Assembly: GCA_039793685.1 (NCBI GenBank)
Contig: JBDRAL010000074.1
Location: forward strand, 1-64,000
Source of the DNA: JAAFHI01 sp039793685
GTDB taxonomy: Bacteria; Acidobacteriota; Blastocatellia; Chloracidobacteriales; Chloracidobacteriaceae
Reading direction: 5' to 3'
Length of the DNA: 64,000 bases
Shown: positions 1 through 9,330 of the stretch, piece by piece
How positions within the stretch are numbered: position 1 is the stretch's first letter
How the letters are laid out: each line of letters begins with the position of its first letter
Notes under the pieces: model-generated
The model's database searches: none
What the model was told of the DNA's origin: nothing
The model's input: the letters and a program-made list of their open reading frames with translations, nothing else
Position numbers and translations under genes: made by a program

Positions 1-124
1 CCTTCATCCTTCATCCTTCATCCTTCATCCTTCATCCTTCATCCTTCATCCTTCATCCTTCATCCTTCATCCTTCATCCTTCATCCTTCATCCTTCATCC
101 TTCATCCTTCATCCTTCATCCTTC
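1..124. repeat. Perfect heptamer array (CCTTCAT)n
   Basis: About 17.7 uninterrupted copies of the 7-nt unit CCTTCAT open the window, with no sequence variation between copies. This is the longest and purest of the many 7-nt-period arrays seen here. It lies upstream of ribH, and whatever lies to its left is outside the window, so a facing arm cannot be judged. Confidence 0.97.
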
Positions 125-237
125 CAGTCGTTCCTGCCTTCGTTGCGCCGCATGGGAGGCTGTGTTATAACCTCAGGTCTCGTTTTGACTTACGGTAAGT
201 TGTTGATTACCAGTATCTTCTTACTTCAAAGAGTGGA

Positions 238-711
238 GTGGAGCCTGTGGCAAGGGAAGTGCAGGGAAAGCTGAACGCCGACGGGATGCGGTGCGCCATC
301 GTGGTCAGCCGGTGGAACGACTTCGTGGTGAACCGGCTGGTGTCGGGCGCGCTCGACACGCTGGAACGGCTCGGCGGGCAGTCCGACAAGTGGAGCATCG
401 TCCGGGTGCCGGGATCGTTCGAGATTCCGCTGACGGTTCAAAAACTGGCGAAGAGCGGCAACTGGGATGTCATCATCTGTCTCGGGGCGCTGATTCGCGG
501 CGAAACGCCGCACTTCGACTACATTGCGGCGGAAGTCACCAAGGGCATCGCGGCGGTGTCCCTCGACACGGGCGTGCCGGTGACGTACGGCGTGATCACC
601 GCCGACACGGTCGATCAGGCGATTGACCGGGCGGGGCTGAAGGCCGGCAACAAGGGCGTCGAAGCGGCGATGGCGGCGGTCGAGTTGTACAACTTGTACC
701 GCGAACTGTAG
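238..711 (+). CDS. ribH: 6,7-dimethyl-8-ribityllumazine synthase
   Basis: Condenses 5-amino-6-ribitylaminouracil with dihydroxybutanone phosphate, the penultimate step of riboflavin synthesis, in a cytoplasmic oligomer. The 157-residue length is normal for the family. Visible family motifs are VSRWND near the N-terminus, VPGSFEIPL, GALIRGETPHFDY, which carries the active-site His, and the C-terminal GNKGVEAA. The start is a GTG at 238. An in-frame GTG at 247 has a better-spaced GGAG (235-238) and may be the true start. A possible -35 TTGACT (185-190) lies upstream, with only a weak -10 (TACCAG, 208-213). nusB follows after 75 nt, and ribH-nusB pairing is common in bacteria. Identification is firm; only the start is open. 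Confidence 0.96.
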   Translation: MEPVAREVQGKLNADGMRCAIVVSRWNDFVVNRLVSGALDTLERLGGQSDKWSIVRVPGSFEIPLTVQKLAKSGNWDVIICLGALIRGETPHFDYIAAEVTKGIAAVSLDTGVPVTYGVITADTVDQAIDRAGLKAGNKGVEAAMAAVELYNLYREL

Positions 712-713
712 GA

Positions 714-741
714 ATTTTCGATTTTCGATTTTCGATTTCCG
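714..741. repeat. Short heptamer array (ATTTTCG)
   Basis: Four consecutive 7-nt units follow the ribH stop codon directly: three identical ATTTTCG and one variant ATTTCCG. This family recurs with its ATTGAAG partner downstream of 4116, 38269 and 56920. No facing arm is visible at this site. Confidence 0.85.
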
Positions 742-786
742 AAACGCGGAAAAGCGAGGGTCGGGAATCCGGACAGGCGAAGTTTT

Positions 787-1224
787 ATGGGTGTTCGACG
801 GCGGGCGCGTGAATGCGCGCTCCAGATGCTCTTTCAATACGATGTCGCGCAACCGACGGTCCCGTACCTGCTGCGGACCTACTGGGACGAACTCACCGAA
901 GTGAAGCCGAACCAGAAGGACGAAGTTCACGACTTCGCGAACCGCATCGTGACCGGCGTGCTCGACAATCTGACCGACATCGACCTGCGGATCAGCCGCC
1001 GGACGGAAAACTGGCGCATCTCGCGCATGGCCGTGGTGGATCGCAACGTTCTCCGGATGGCGGTCTACGAGTTTCTCTATGAATCCGACACGCCGCGGAC
1101 CGTCGTTATCAATGAGGCACTGGAAATCGCCCGGCGATTCAGCACATTTGAAGCGACGCAGTTCATCAACGGCGTTCTCGACGCCATCAAGCGTGACCTG
1201 GAAGAAGAAGAGGGCGCCAAGTAG
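787..1224 (+). CDS. nusB: Transcription antitermination factor NusB
   Basis: NusB pairs with S10/NusE on boxA RNA to prevent premature termination, chiefly in rRNA operons. The 145-residue all-helical protein begins with the typical R-R-x-A-R-E-x-A-L-Q-M-L-F motif. It carries the conserved centre D-R-N-V-L-R-M-A-V-Y-E-F and the closing motif F-I-N-G-V-L-D-A-I. The start is the ATG at 787, seven residues before the conserved REC-ALQ segment, as expected for the family. It lies 75 nt after ribH on the same strand and the two could be one transcript. The 141-nt gap to the next gene holds nothing recognisable. No oddities. Confidence 0.96.
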   Translation: MGVRRRARECALQMLFQYDVAQPTVPYLLRTYWDELTEVKPNQKDEVHDFANRIVTGVLDNLTDIDLRISRRTENWRISRMAVVDRNVLRMAVYEFLYESDTPRTVVINEALEIARRFSTFEATQFINGVLDAIKRDLEEEEGAK

Positions 1225-1365
1225 GCGCGACGGCCTTCCGGTTGCAATTCCGGTTTCCTTGAACTAGGTTCAAAGCACTGCCACCCGAACAATTTCGACG
1301 CCTCGGTCTGGGTGTCCGCAACGCACGGCGACCGAGTCCCTTGCCCGATTGAATTGTAAAAAACC

Positions 1366-2409
1366 ATGAGTGGAATGAAGTTCCGTCGCTCGTGCGACCA
1401 CTGCGGAATCACCTTCTTTTCGACCGATCGGAAAGCCCGGTTCTGTCAGAAGCACCAGTCTCGCGGCGCCGCGAGTTCGGCCCCGGTGGCCGAAGCGCCC
1501 CGCCCGATGCCCAAATTGACGAAGATGGTTGCGGGCGCGAAGCCCGGCCCGATGGGCGGCGGCGGTCGGCAGGTCCGCGAAAAAGGCGTCAAGGGCGTGC
1601 CGAAACAGCGGCCCCCGCAGGCCAAGGAACTCACGCCGGAGTTGCGTTCCCGCATCGCGGCGGCGTTCCAGCAGATGCGGACCGTTCCCGGCAGCGCGAT
1701 TCCGCTCGACAGCACCCAGACCGAACTCAACCTGCGCCGCATCCACACGGCGATTTCGCAGCAGTTGTGGGTCTGCCGCTCGGTCGTGGCCCAGGTCATC
1801 AAGGAAGTCCGCGGCGCGCTCGAAGTCGCCTCGCTCGACCTGACCCCGCAGCAGCAGGAGCAGGTCACCGAGATGTATCGCCGGTTTGTCGAAACGGGCG
1901 AACGTCCGGAAGGCGGCCGTCGCCGCTACATCGCGAATCACTTCAACCTGAGTCTGGAATCGGTCGTGCTGGCGGTGCGGCACTGGGCGCAGCGGCAGTA
2001 TGCCGAGTCGGAAACGCCGCGTCCGTCGCGTCAGCAGTTGTTTGAAATCGAAAAACGGTTTCTCGAACTGCTCGAAGGCGGCGAAGAGTCATACGATTCG
2101 ATTCCCGACTGCATTGCCGACGAACTCGGCTTCGTGACGTCGTATCAGGTTCTGCGATGGATTGACGTTCTGTATGACGACAGCAAGTTCGCCGATGACG
2201 AACCGCTGGTTTCAGACACCCAGCGCGACCGCATCATTCATTTCTACCGGGCCTATCTGTCCGGGTCGCACCCGCCGGAAAAATCGCTTCACCCGACCAT
2301 CGCCGAGCAGGTCGGCGACATTTCGCCACGGCAGGTCCATCGGGTGCTGCTCGAATACCGCCTCGAAAAACGCCGCCTCTGCCAGGAGCGCGAGCCGGTC
2401 GGAGCCTGA
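1366..2409 (+). CDS. Zinc-ribbon protein with four tandem HTH-like repeats
   Basis: I do not recognise this 347-residue protein as a named family. The N-terminus has a CxxC-x13-CxxH set (C10, C13, C27, H30) that looks like a zinc ribbon. A Gly/Lys/Arg/Pro-rich linker (about 35-85) follows. The rest reads as four units of roughly 55-60 residues (about 88-150, 157-212, 218-272, 281-338). Each has the pattern L/S-T-x-x-x-Q/R, then a helix such as YRRFVETGE or YRAYLSG, then I-A and a final helix such as S-x-x-x-V-x-x-x-x. Units 2-4 align best, and each looks like a small helix-turn-helix bundle. A nucleic-acid-binding role is inference. An alternative start is the ATG at 1375. The flanks are nusB and a heptamer hairpin. 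Confidence 0.8.
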   Translation: MSGMKFRRSCDHCGITFFSTDRKARFCQKHQSRGAASSAPVAEAPRPMPKLTKMVAGAKPGPMGGGGRQVREKGVKGVPKQRPPQAKELTPELRSRIAAAFQQMRTVPGSAIPLDSTQTELNLRRIHTAISQQLWVCRSVVAQVIKEVRGALEVASLDLTPQQQEQVTEMYRRFVETGERPEGGRRRYIANHFNLSLESVVLAVRHWAQRQYAESETPRPSRQQLFEIEKRFLELLEGGEESYDSIPDCIADELGFVTSYQVLRWIDVLYDDSKFADDEPLVSDTQRDRIIHFYRAYLSGSHPPEKSLHPTIAEQVGDISPRQVHRVLLEYRLEKRRLCQEREPVGA

Positions 2410-2413
2410 ATCG

Positions 2414-2551
2414 AAGGATGAAGGATGAAGGCCGAAGGATGAATCAGAAGGATGAAGGTAGAGGACTACATTTCGGGAAGATGAATTTGGGCAGGGAATA
2501 TGATATTTCCTTGACGCTTTCTTCATCTTTCATCCTTCCGCCTTCATCCTT
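2414..2551. repeat. Facing heptamer arms, GGATGAA / TTCATCC family
   Basis: GGATGAA-type units (2414-2458, with variants) face CTTCATC/TTCATCC-type units (2520-2551) across about 60 nt. The two arms are inverted and could pair. The right arm ends 5 nt before the ATG of the next gene and leaves no room for an ordinary Shine-Dalgarno sequence. Confidence 0.85.
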
Positions 2552-2556
2552 TTCCT

Positions 2557-4116
<1,560 letters not shown>

Positions 4117-4404
4117 ATTGAAGATTGAAGATTTTCGATTTCCGGAAGGGGATTGAGAACGTTTCTCGATTTCACCGCCGCAATCAAAAATCTTCAATCA
4201 AAAATCGAAAATCCAAGACTACCTGCTGCTGTTCCTTCAGGCGAAGTCGGTCGCGGAGAAATTTTAGATTGAAGATTGAAGATTTTCGATTTCCGGAAGG
4301 CGATTGAGAGCATTTCCCGGTTTCACCGACCCAATCGAAAATCTTCAATCGAAAATCTGAAATTCAAAAATCTTCAATCAGAAATCTTCAATCTAAAATC
4401 TTCA
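4117..4404. repeat. Duplicated heptamer hairpins, ATTGAAG / AATCTTC family
   Basis: Two successive left arms (ATTGAAG, ATTGAAG, ATTTTCG units) each face a right arm of AATCTTC-type units. The whole block is duplicated together with the 3' end of the preceding gene, with a copy offset of 151 nt. The region sits between a plus-strand and a minus-strand gene that converge on it, and the last units stop 2 nt before the 3' end of the minus-strand gene. Confidence 0.9.
4217..4267 (+). pseudogene. Duplicated 3' fragment of the P5C dehydrogenase gene
   Basis: This segment repeats the last 17 codons and stop of the upstream dehydrogenase (DYLLLFLQAKSVAEKF and stop). Similarity continues into the non-coding heptamer hairpin, so 4066-4176 matches 4217-4327 at about 94% with only seven differences. 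It has no start and is not expected to be expressed as protein. It marks a tandem duplication. Confidence 0.9.
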
Positions 4405-4405
4405 A

Positions 4406-7400
4406 TCACCCCAGTTTCAGCCCGACCACGGTGACGTCGTCGCGCTGGGGTTCGCCGTTTCGATGGGCGTCGAAGGCGTAGGCCAGCGCGGCGGCCTGTT
4501 CCGCCAGCGGCAGTTTTGCGTTTTCCCGGAGCAGTTCTCGTAACCGTCTGGAACCGAAAGGCTTGCCTGACGGACCATTCTGGTCGGCGAAGCCGTCGGT
4601 GGCGAGATACAGCGTCATTCCGGGTTCGCGGGGCAGCAGGTAGTTTTTGAATTCCCGCTCGGTGGACCGTCGCGTGCCGCCGATGCTCGCCCGGTCGCCC
4701 GAGAGTTCGACGAACCGCCCCGCGCCGTCCACCGCGTAGAGCGGGCGCTTCGCACCCGCAAACGTGATGACGTCAGGTTCAATCCGGCAGAGGGCGAGGT
4801 CGAGTCCGTCGTCCGCGGCGGTGTCGGCGGCATCCTGCCGCAGCGCCCGCCGGACGCCCAGATGCAGTTCCGTCAGAATTTCCGCCGGGCTTTCCAGATT
4901 CCGCTCGATAATGATCTGATCGAGCAGGCTCGCCCCGATGACCGACATGAACGCCCCCGGTACGCCGTGGCCGGTGCAGTCGGCGACCGCGATGAACTTC
5001 ATCCCCTTCGCATTTTCGTGAATCCAGTAGAAATCGCCAGAAACGATGTCGCGCGGGCGGTACAGCACGAACACGTCCCCGAACGCTCCCCGCAGCGCGT
5101 CTTCCGCCGGCAGAATCGCCTGCTGGATGGTCCGGGCGTAGGCGATGCTGTCGGTGATGGTCCGGTTCGCCTCGGCGAGTTCGACATTCCGCAGCCGGAA
5201 AATTTCTCCGTCGCGGTCCTTCACCGCCGCTTCGGCTTCGGCCGCTTCGGCCCGCAACCGGATTTCCCGCATCCGCGTCCGGGCCGCGATGCGCGCCGCC
5301 TGAAACCGTACGCCGAACGCGCCAAGTGCAATAAAGCCAATGAAATAAATACTATACGCCCACCACGTCCGCCACGGCGGCGGCAGGATGACCACTTTCA
5401 GACGCGCGCCCTGTTCGTTCCAGACGCCGTCGTTGTTCGAACCCTGAACGTGAAAAACGTACTCGCCGGGGTCCAGATTCGTGTAGGTGGCCGTCCGCCG
5501 ACCCCGCGCGTCGCGCCAGTCAGGGTCGAAGTTTTCGAGTTTGTAGCGGTAGCGATTCTTTTCCGGGACGGTGAAACAGAGCGCGGCGAAGTCGAAGGTC
5601 AGCAGGTTTTCGTTGTAGCGCAACGGCGGGAGCGTTTTCCCGTCGAAATCGGGCGCGGGGTTGTCAAACACCCGAACCCCCGAAATCACGACCGGGGGGA
5701 TGAATGGGTTGTCCGTGATGGTTTCGGGCTTGAAGGCGTCCACACCGTAGGTCCCGCCGAAAAACATTTCGCCCGCCCGGCTTTTGCAGAACGCCCGGGC
5801 CGTGTATTCCGTGTTGAACAGTCCGTCGCGCCGGTCGTAGCCCCGGCTGCGCTTCGTGCGCGGGTCGAACCGCACCAGCCCCGCGTTGGTGCCGAACCAG
5901 AGATTTCCCACCCCGTCTTCCAGAATGCCGTAAATGACCGCGCTCGGCAGCCCGTCCTTCAATCCGTAAACCTCAAAGGTTTCGTCCGCCGGGTTGAGCC
6001 GGTGCAGCCCGGCGCCCGTACCGACCCAGAGCGCGCCGTCCCTGCTTTCATGAATGTCGTAAATGTAGTTGCTCGCCGGGCCGCGCGGATTTTTCGGGTC
6101 GATCAGGATCCGGTGGAACTTCCCGGTCGCGCGGTCCATCCGGCCGATGCCGCCCTCGGCCGTGCCGATCCAGAACCGCCCGGCCCGATCTTCGTGAATC
6201 GCCCGGAGACTGCCGGAATTGATGGAATCGGTCTTTTTCGGATCATGTTCAAACCGGGTGAATTTCCCGGTCGCCCGGTCGAGCCGGCTGAGACCGTTAC
6301 TGGTTCCGAACCAGAGTGTTCCGGCGCGGTCCTCGTAAATGACTCGAACCGGACCATTTCCAATCGTCGTCGGGTCGGCCCGATCGTGGAGAAAACGGGT
6401 AAAGGTTTCGGTTTTCCGGTCGAACCGGGCGAGGCCCTTTTCGGTGGCGACCCAGAACTCGCCCGCGCGGTCCTCGTGAACCGCGTACACCCGCTGGCCC
6501 GGCAGGCTCGTCGGGTCGTTTTCGCGTTCGAGAATCAGTTTCGACGCGCCGGTGGCCGGGTCGTACCGCCGGAGTCCCTCCGACACGCCGATCCAGAGAA
6601 TTCCCTCGCGGTCTTCATAAATGGCCCGTACCTCGCGGTCGCGCATGCCGGGGTCGGCGACGATGCGCCGGAACGGATGCAGGGCGAGGTCGCGGCAGAT
6701 CAGGCCGTTGCCCTGAAGACTGCACCAGATCGAACCGGACCGGTCTTCGTAAAGGGACAGGATGTCGTCCTGATCGAACACATCCGGCAGGGTGGCCTGG
6801 CTGTATCGGACCATCCGGCGCGCGCGTGTTTCGAACTTGTCGAGGCCGTGCTGGGTTCCGAACCAGACGTTGCCGTCGCGGTCCGCCAGAATGCTTTGAA
6901 CGAAGTCGTTCGACAGTCCGACCGGCGATTTCGGGTCGGCGGCGAACCGCTCGCAGGTCCCGGCGCGCGGGGCGAACCGAACGACGCCGGGATCGGTCGA
7001 AAGCCACAACCGGCCCTCGCGGTCGGGAGCCAGCGCGCGGATGACCCGCGCGGCGCGGAGTTCGGGCGGCGCGGCGGGATTCCCGTAAAACCGTTCGAAA
7101 TCATCGGTTTCCGGGCGGTAGCGACATAACCCGCTGGCCGTTCCGACCCAGAGCGCGCCGTCCGTGTCGAGCGTCATTCCGACAATCCGGTTTCCGCCGA
7201 TTGAACGCGGGTTGCCGTCCGAGTACTGATAAAACTTCGGCCCGGCGCTCCGGTTCGGCCCGATGGCGGCGAGTCCGGATTCGTTCGTGCCGACCCAGAG
7301 CATCCCGCTCCGGTCTTCAAGAATGGCATTGACGCGGGCATTCGGCGCGCCCCCCGCAGTGAGGGCCGGGACCGGGACCGTTACGAACGCGCCACGCGCC

Positions 7401-7801
7401 CGGTCGTACCGGTTGAGGCCGCCGTTCGTCCCGACCCAGAGCGTCTTTTCACGATCTTCAAACAGCGCGTAGACCCGGTTTCCGGCGAGGCTGCCGGGCG
7501 TGTTCGGGTCGGCCCGGAAAATCCGGAACTCATAGCCGTCATAGCGGTTAAGGCCGTCCTGCGTGCCGAACCACAGGTAGCCCTCGTGGTCTTGAAGTTC
7601 GCTCAGCACGCTGCTCTGCGAAAGGCCGTCCTCGATGGTCAGCCGCCGGAAACGCTCGGTCGCGGGCGGGCGGTTGACCGGTGCGGTGGTCGGCGGGTCG
7701 GTCGGGACTCCCGGCGTTCTTCCGGCAGCCGTCAGCCACGCCGTCATGACCATGACGAGCAGGCAACGCAACGGACCGTTCAAGGCGCGGACCAGAACCA
7801 T
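4406..7801 (-). CDS. Reg_prop beta-propeller sensor with SpoIIE/PP2C phosphatase output
   Basis: This is a 1131-residue membrane-anchored sensor. After a hydrophobic N-terminus (about 10-27) come many two-component-regulator propeller units with motifs such as LWFGTQDGLNRYD, LWVGTNGGLNRY and LWFGTNAGLVRFD, covering about 45-720. A Y_Y_Y-like immunoglobulin domain (around 740-800), one transmembrane helix (about 812-832) and a coiled coil follow. The C-terminus is a SpoIIE-type serine phosphatase with the metal-binding motifs SGDFYW (around 920) and ADCTGHGVPGAFM (around 940-952). Reg_prop/Y_Y_Y modules normally feed histidine kinases; here the output is an RsbU-like phosphatase. It probably links an extracytoplasmic ligand to an anti-sigma partner-switch. 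No anti-sigma or STAS gene is adjacent. Confidence 0.93.
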   Translation of the reverse strand: MVLVRALNGPLRCLLVMVMTAWLTAAGRTPGVPTDPPTTAPVNRPPATERFRRLTIEDGLSQSSVLSELQDHEGYLWFGTQDGLNRYDGYEFRIFRADPNTPGSLAGNRVYALFEDREKTLWVGTNGGLNRYDRARGAFVTVPVPALTAGGAPNARVNAILEDRSGMLWVGTNESGLAAIGPNRSAGPKFYQYSDGNPRSIGGNRIVGMTLDTDGALWVGTASGLCRYRPETDDFERFYGNPAAPPELRAARVIRALAPDREGRLWLSTDPGVVRFAPRAGTCERFAADPKSPVGLSNDFVQSILADRDGNVWFGTQHGLDKFETRARRMVRYSQATLPDVFDQDDILSLYEDRSGSIWCSLQGNGLICRDLALHPFRRIVADPGMRDREVRAIYEDREGILWIGVSEGLRRYDPATGASKLILERENDPTSLPGQRVYAVHEDRAGEFWVATEKGLARFDRKTETFTRFLHDRADPTTIGNGPVRVIYEDRAGTLWFGTSNGLSRLDRATGKFTRFEHDPKKTDSINSGSLRAIHEDRAGRFWIGTAEGGIGRMDRATGKFHRILIDPKNPRGPASNYIYDIHESRDGALWVGTGAGLHRLNPADETFEVYGLKDGLPSAVIYGILEDGVGNLWFGTNAGLVRFDPRTKRSRGYDRRDGLFNTEYTARAFCKSRAGEMFFGGTYGVDAFKPETITDNPFIPPVVISGVRVFDNPAPDFDGKTLPPLRYNENLLTFDFAALCFTVPEKNRYRYKLENFDPDWRDARGRRTATYTNLDPGEYVFHVQGSNNDGVWNEQGARLKVVILPPPWRTWWAYSIYFIGFIALGAFGVRFQAARIAARTRMREIRLRAEAAEAEAAVKDRDGEIFRLRNVELAEANRTITDSIAYARTIQQAILPAEDALRGAFGDVFVLYRPRDIVSGDFYWIHENAKGMKFIAVADCTGHGVPGAFMSVIGASLLDQIIIERNLESPAEILTELHLGVRRALRQDAADTAADDGLDLALCRIEPDVITFAGAKRPLYAVDGAGRFVELSGDRASIGGTRRSTEREFKNYLLPREPGMTLYLATDGFADQNGPSGKPFGSRRLRELLRENAKLPLAEQAAALAYAFDAHRNGEPQRDDVTVVGLKLG

Positions 7802-8175
7802 CGGCGGGGGATGAACACAGGGAAGGGATGGAGAATTTCAGTTCCTCCAGTCTACGGTCCGTCCGCCAAAGTCGAAAGCCCAAAAGTCCTGGGGATTGAG
7901 GAAGCGTTCCGCCGCGGTCCGGAACCGATTGCCTCTAAAAAAGACCGCGGCGAAACGGGGTTCGTCCGAAGTACTGTCGTCGGGCCAGAATCGGATTTCG
8001 ACGCGAAGGAAACAACTTACCGGCGCGCCGGTTCTCTGCTATTCTTCCGCGCCTTTTTTTCCAACCGCGCGATGCAGCCGACGGATGTCCGGAATTCCCG
8101 AATTCCGTCTGAAACCCTTGTCGGGCGGTGGAAGGCGCGGCTTGTCCGCGCGTCATTTCGCAAGGAAACGAACGA
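7802..8175. other. Intergenic region between divergent genes
   Basis: This 374-nt gap separates the minus-strand sensor gene from the plus-strand phosphorylase. I see no convincing gene and no heptamer array. It contains a perfect 14-bp palindrome (8019-8032) followed closely by an extended -10-like TGCTATTCT (8037-8045). Confidence 0.7.
8019..8045 (+). promoter_or_regulatory. Palindrome overlapping a putative extended -10 promoter
   Basis: ACCGGCGCGCCGGT is a perfect 14-bp palindrome. TGCTATTCT follows after 4 nt and resembles an extended -10 (TG-n-TATAAT). The palindrome would cover the -35/spacer zone and could be an operator for the downstream nucleoside phosphorylase gene, which begins about 130 nt later. 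This is inference from sequence form only. Confidence 0.35.
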
Positions 8176-8997
8176 ATGGAACACCTTTACGAAAAAGCCG
8201 TCGAAGCGGCGGATTTCCTGCGCTCGAAGCTCCCCCAGACTCCGGATGTTCTCGTCGTGCTGGGGTCAGGACTCGGCACGTTCGCCGAATCGCTCGAATC
8301 GCCCATCCGGGTGGACTACAAGGAAATTCCGCATCTCCCCGCCTCGACGGTGGTCGGGCATCACGGACGGCAGATCTGCGGATTTACCGGCGGCAAGTTC
8401 GTCGCCGCGATGCAGGGCCGGTTTCATTTTTACGAGGGATACTCGATGCAGGAGGCGACCTTTTACCTGCGCGTCGCCAAACTGCTCGGCATCGAGAAAA
8501 TCATCCTCACCAACTCGGCGGGCGGCCTCAAGGCGGATTTCGCGGCGGGCGACATCATGCTCATCGAGGACCACTTGAACTTCATGCATACGAATCCCCT
8601 GCGCGGTCATAACGACGAGCGCTTTGGACCGCGTTTTCCCGACATGACCGACGCCTACGACCGGGAATACCGGCAAATCGCCCGCGAGGAAGCCGAAAAA
8701 CTCGGCATTCCGCTCAAGGCGGGCGTCTATGCCGGGCTGCTCGGCCCGAGTTACGAAACGCCGGCGGAAATCCGGATGCTGCGGACGCTCGGCGCGGACG
8801 CGGTCGGAATGTCCACCGTGCCGGAAGCCATCGTCGCCCGCCACATGGGCCAGCGCGTTTTGGGCTTTTCGTGCATCTCGAACCTCGCCGCGGGCATCCT
8901 CGACCAGCCGATCAATCATGAGGAAGTCCTGGAAACCGGCACGCGAATTGCCGAGTCGTTTGTCACGTTGCTTCAGCGCGTCATCGCGCGAATGTAG
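8176..8997 (+). CDS. punA: Purine nucleoside phosphorylase (trimeric, class II type)
   Basis: Phosphorolysis of purine nucleosides, mainly inosine and guanosine in this subfamily, to free base and ribose-1-phosphate in purine salvage. The 273-residue length fits. Visible motifs are VVLGSGLGTFAE for phosphate binding, VVGHHGRQICGF, LTNSAGGL, and GLLGPSYETPAEIRM followed by GADAVGMSTVPEAIVARH, the purine/ribose site. The start is the ATG at 8176, preceded by AAGGAAACGAACGA. Upstream in-frame GTG/TTG codons would add residues not found in the family. The next genes, recA and nnrE/D, are functionally unrelated. A heptamer array begins right after the stop codon. Confidence 0.95.
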   Translation: MEHLYEKAVEAADFLRSKLPQTPDVLVVLGSGLGTFAESLESPIRVDYKEIPHLPASTVVGHHGRQICGFTGGKFVAAMQGRFHFYEGYSMQEATFYLRVAKLLGIEKIILTNSAGGLKADFAAGDIMLIEDHLNFMHTNPLRGHNDERFGPRFPDMTDAYDREYRQIAREEAEKLGIPLKAGVYAGLLGPSYETPAEIRMLRTLGADAVGMSTVPEAIVARHMGQRVLGFSCISNLAAGILDQPINHEEVLETGTRIAESFVTLLQRVIARM

Positions 8998-9330
8998 CAG
9001 TTAGTAGTCAGTAGTCAGCAGTTAGCAGTCAGTCGTTCGTCGCCAGCGGTCAGTTGTTGATGGTCAGTCGCCGGAGGCCGGTTTAAGAGCGGTTGGTAGT
9101 CAGTTGTTTGCGTTCAGTCGCCGGAGACGACGAAAGATCGTTAGCCTATGGCGCAAGCCATAGGCAAAGGGTTGAAAAAAAACGCGCCAACAGGTACGAA
9201 CGATTGGCAAATTCAACCACGAGTTGCACAAGAAGCGGGCGGGAATGGAATCCCCGAACCCGTCCTGAACGAAGGATGCACGCGACAAGGGTCGCGATAA
9301 CCAGAAAAACGAAACGGAGAACGAAATCTC
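8998..9330. repeat. GTTAGCA/GTCAGTA heptamers and a palindrome upstream of recA
   Basis: From 8998 to about 9060 the sequence is a degenerate 7-nt array (GCAGTTA, GTAGTCA, GCAGTCA variants) running straight out of the phosphorylase stop codon, with further scattered units to about 9120. A 9-bp stem hairpin with a GCAA loop lies at 9144-9165. The remaining 165 nt before recA show no gene and no clear SOS operator. Confidence 0.75.
9144..9165. repeat. Perfect 9-bp hairpin with GCAA tetraloop
   Basis: GCCTATGGC, loop GCAA, then GCCATAGGC. The loop is a GNRA-class tetraloop, so the RNA form would be very stable. It is followed by an A-rich stretch rather than T on the plus strand, so it is not a clear terminator for the upstream gene. 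It could equally be a lone REP-like palindrome. Confidence 0.7.

Noticed and set aside
1..124. CRISPR array
   Set aside because: The units are 7 nt with no spacers and no cas genes are visible.
4862..7129. 755-codon open frame on the plus strand opposite the sensor gene
   Set aside because: Antisense frames are long in GC-rich genes. It lacks a sensible composition or motif, and the minus-strand frame has clear domains.
9166..9330. LexA/SOS box upstream of recA
   Set aside because: No convincing palindromic operator of either the E. coli or B. subtilis type was found by eye.
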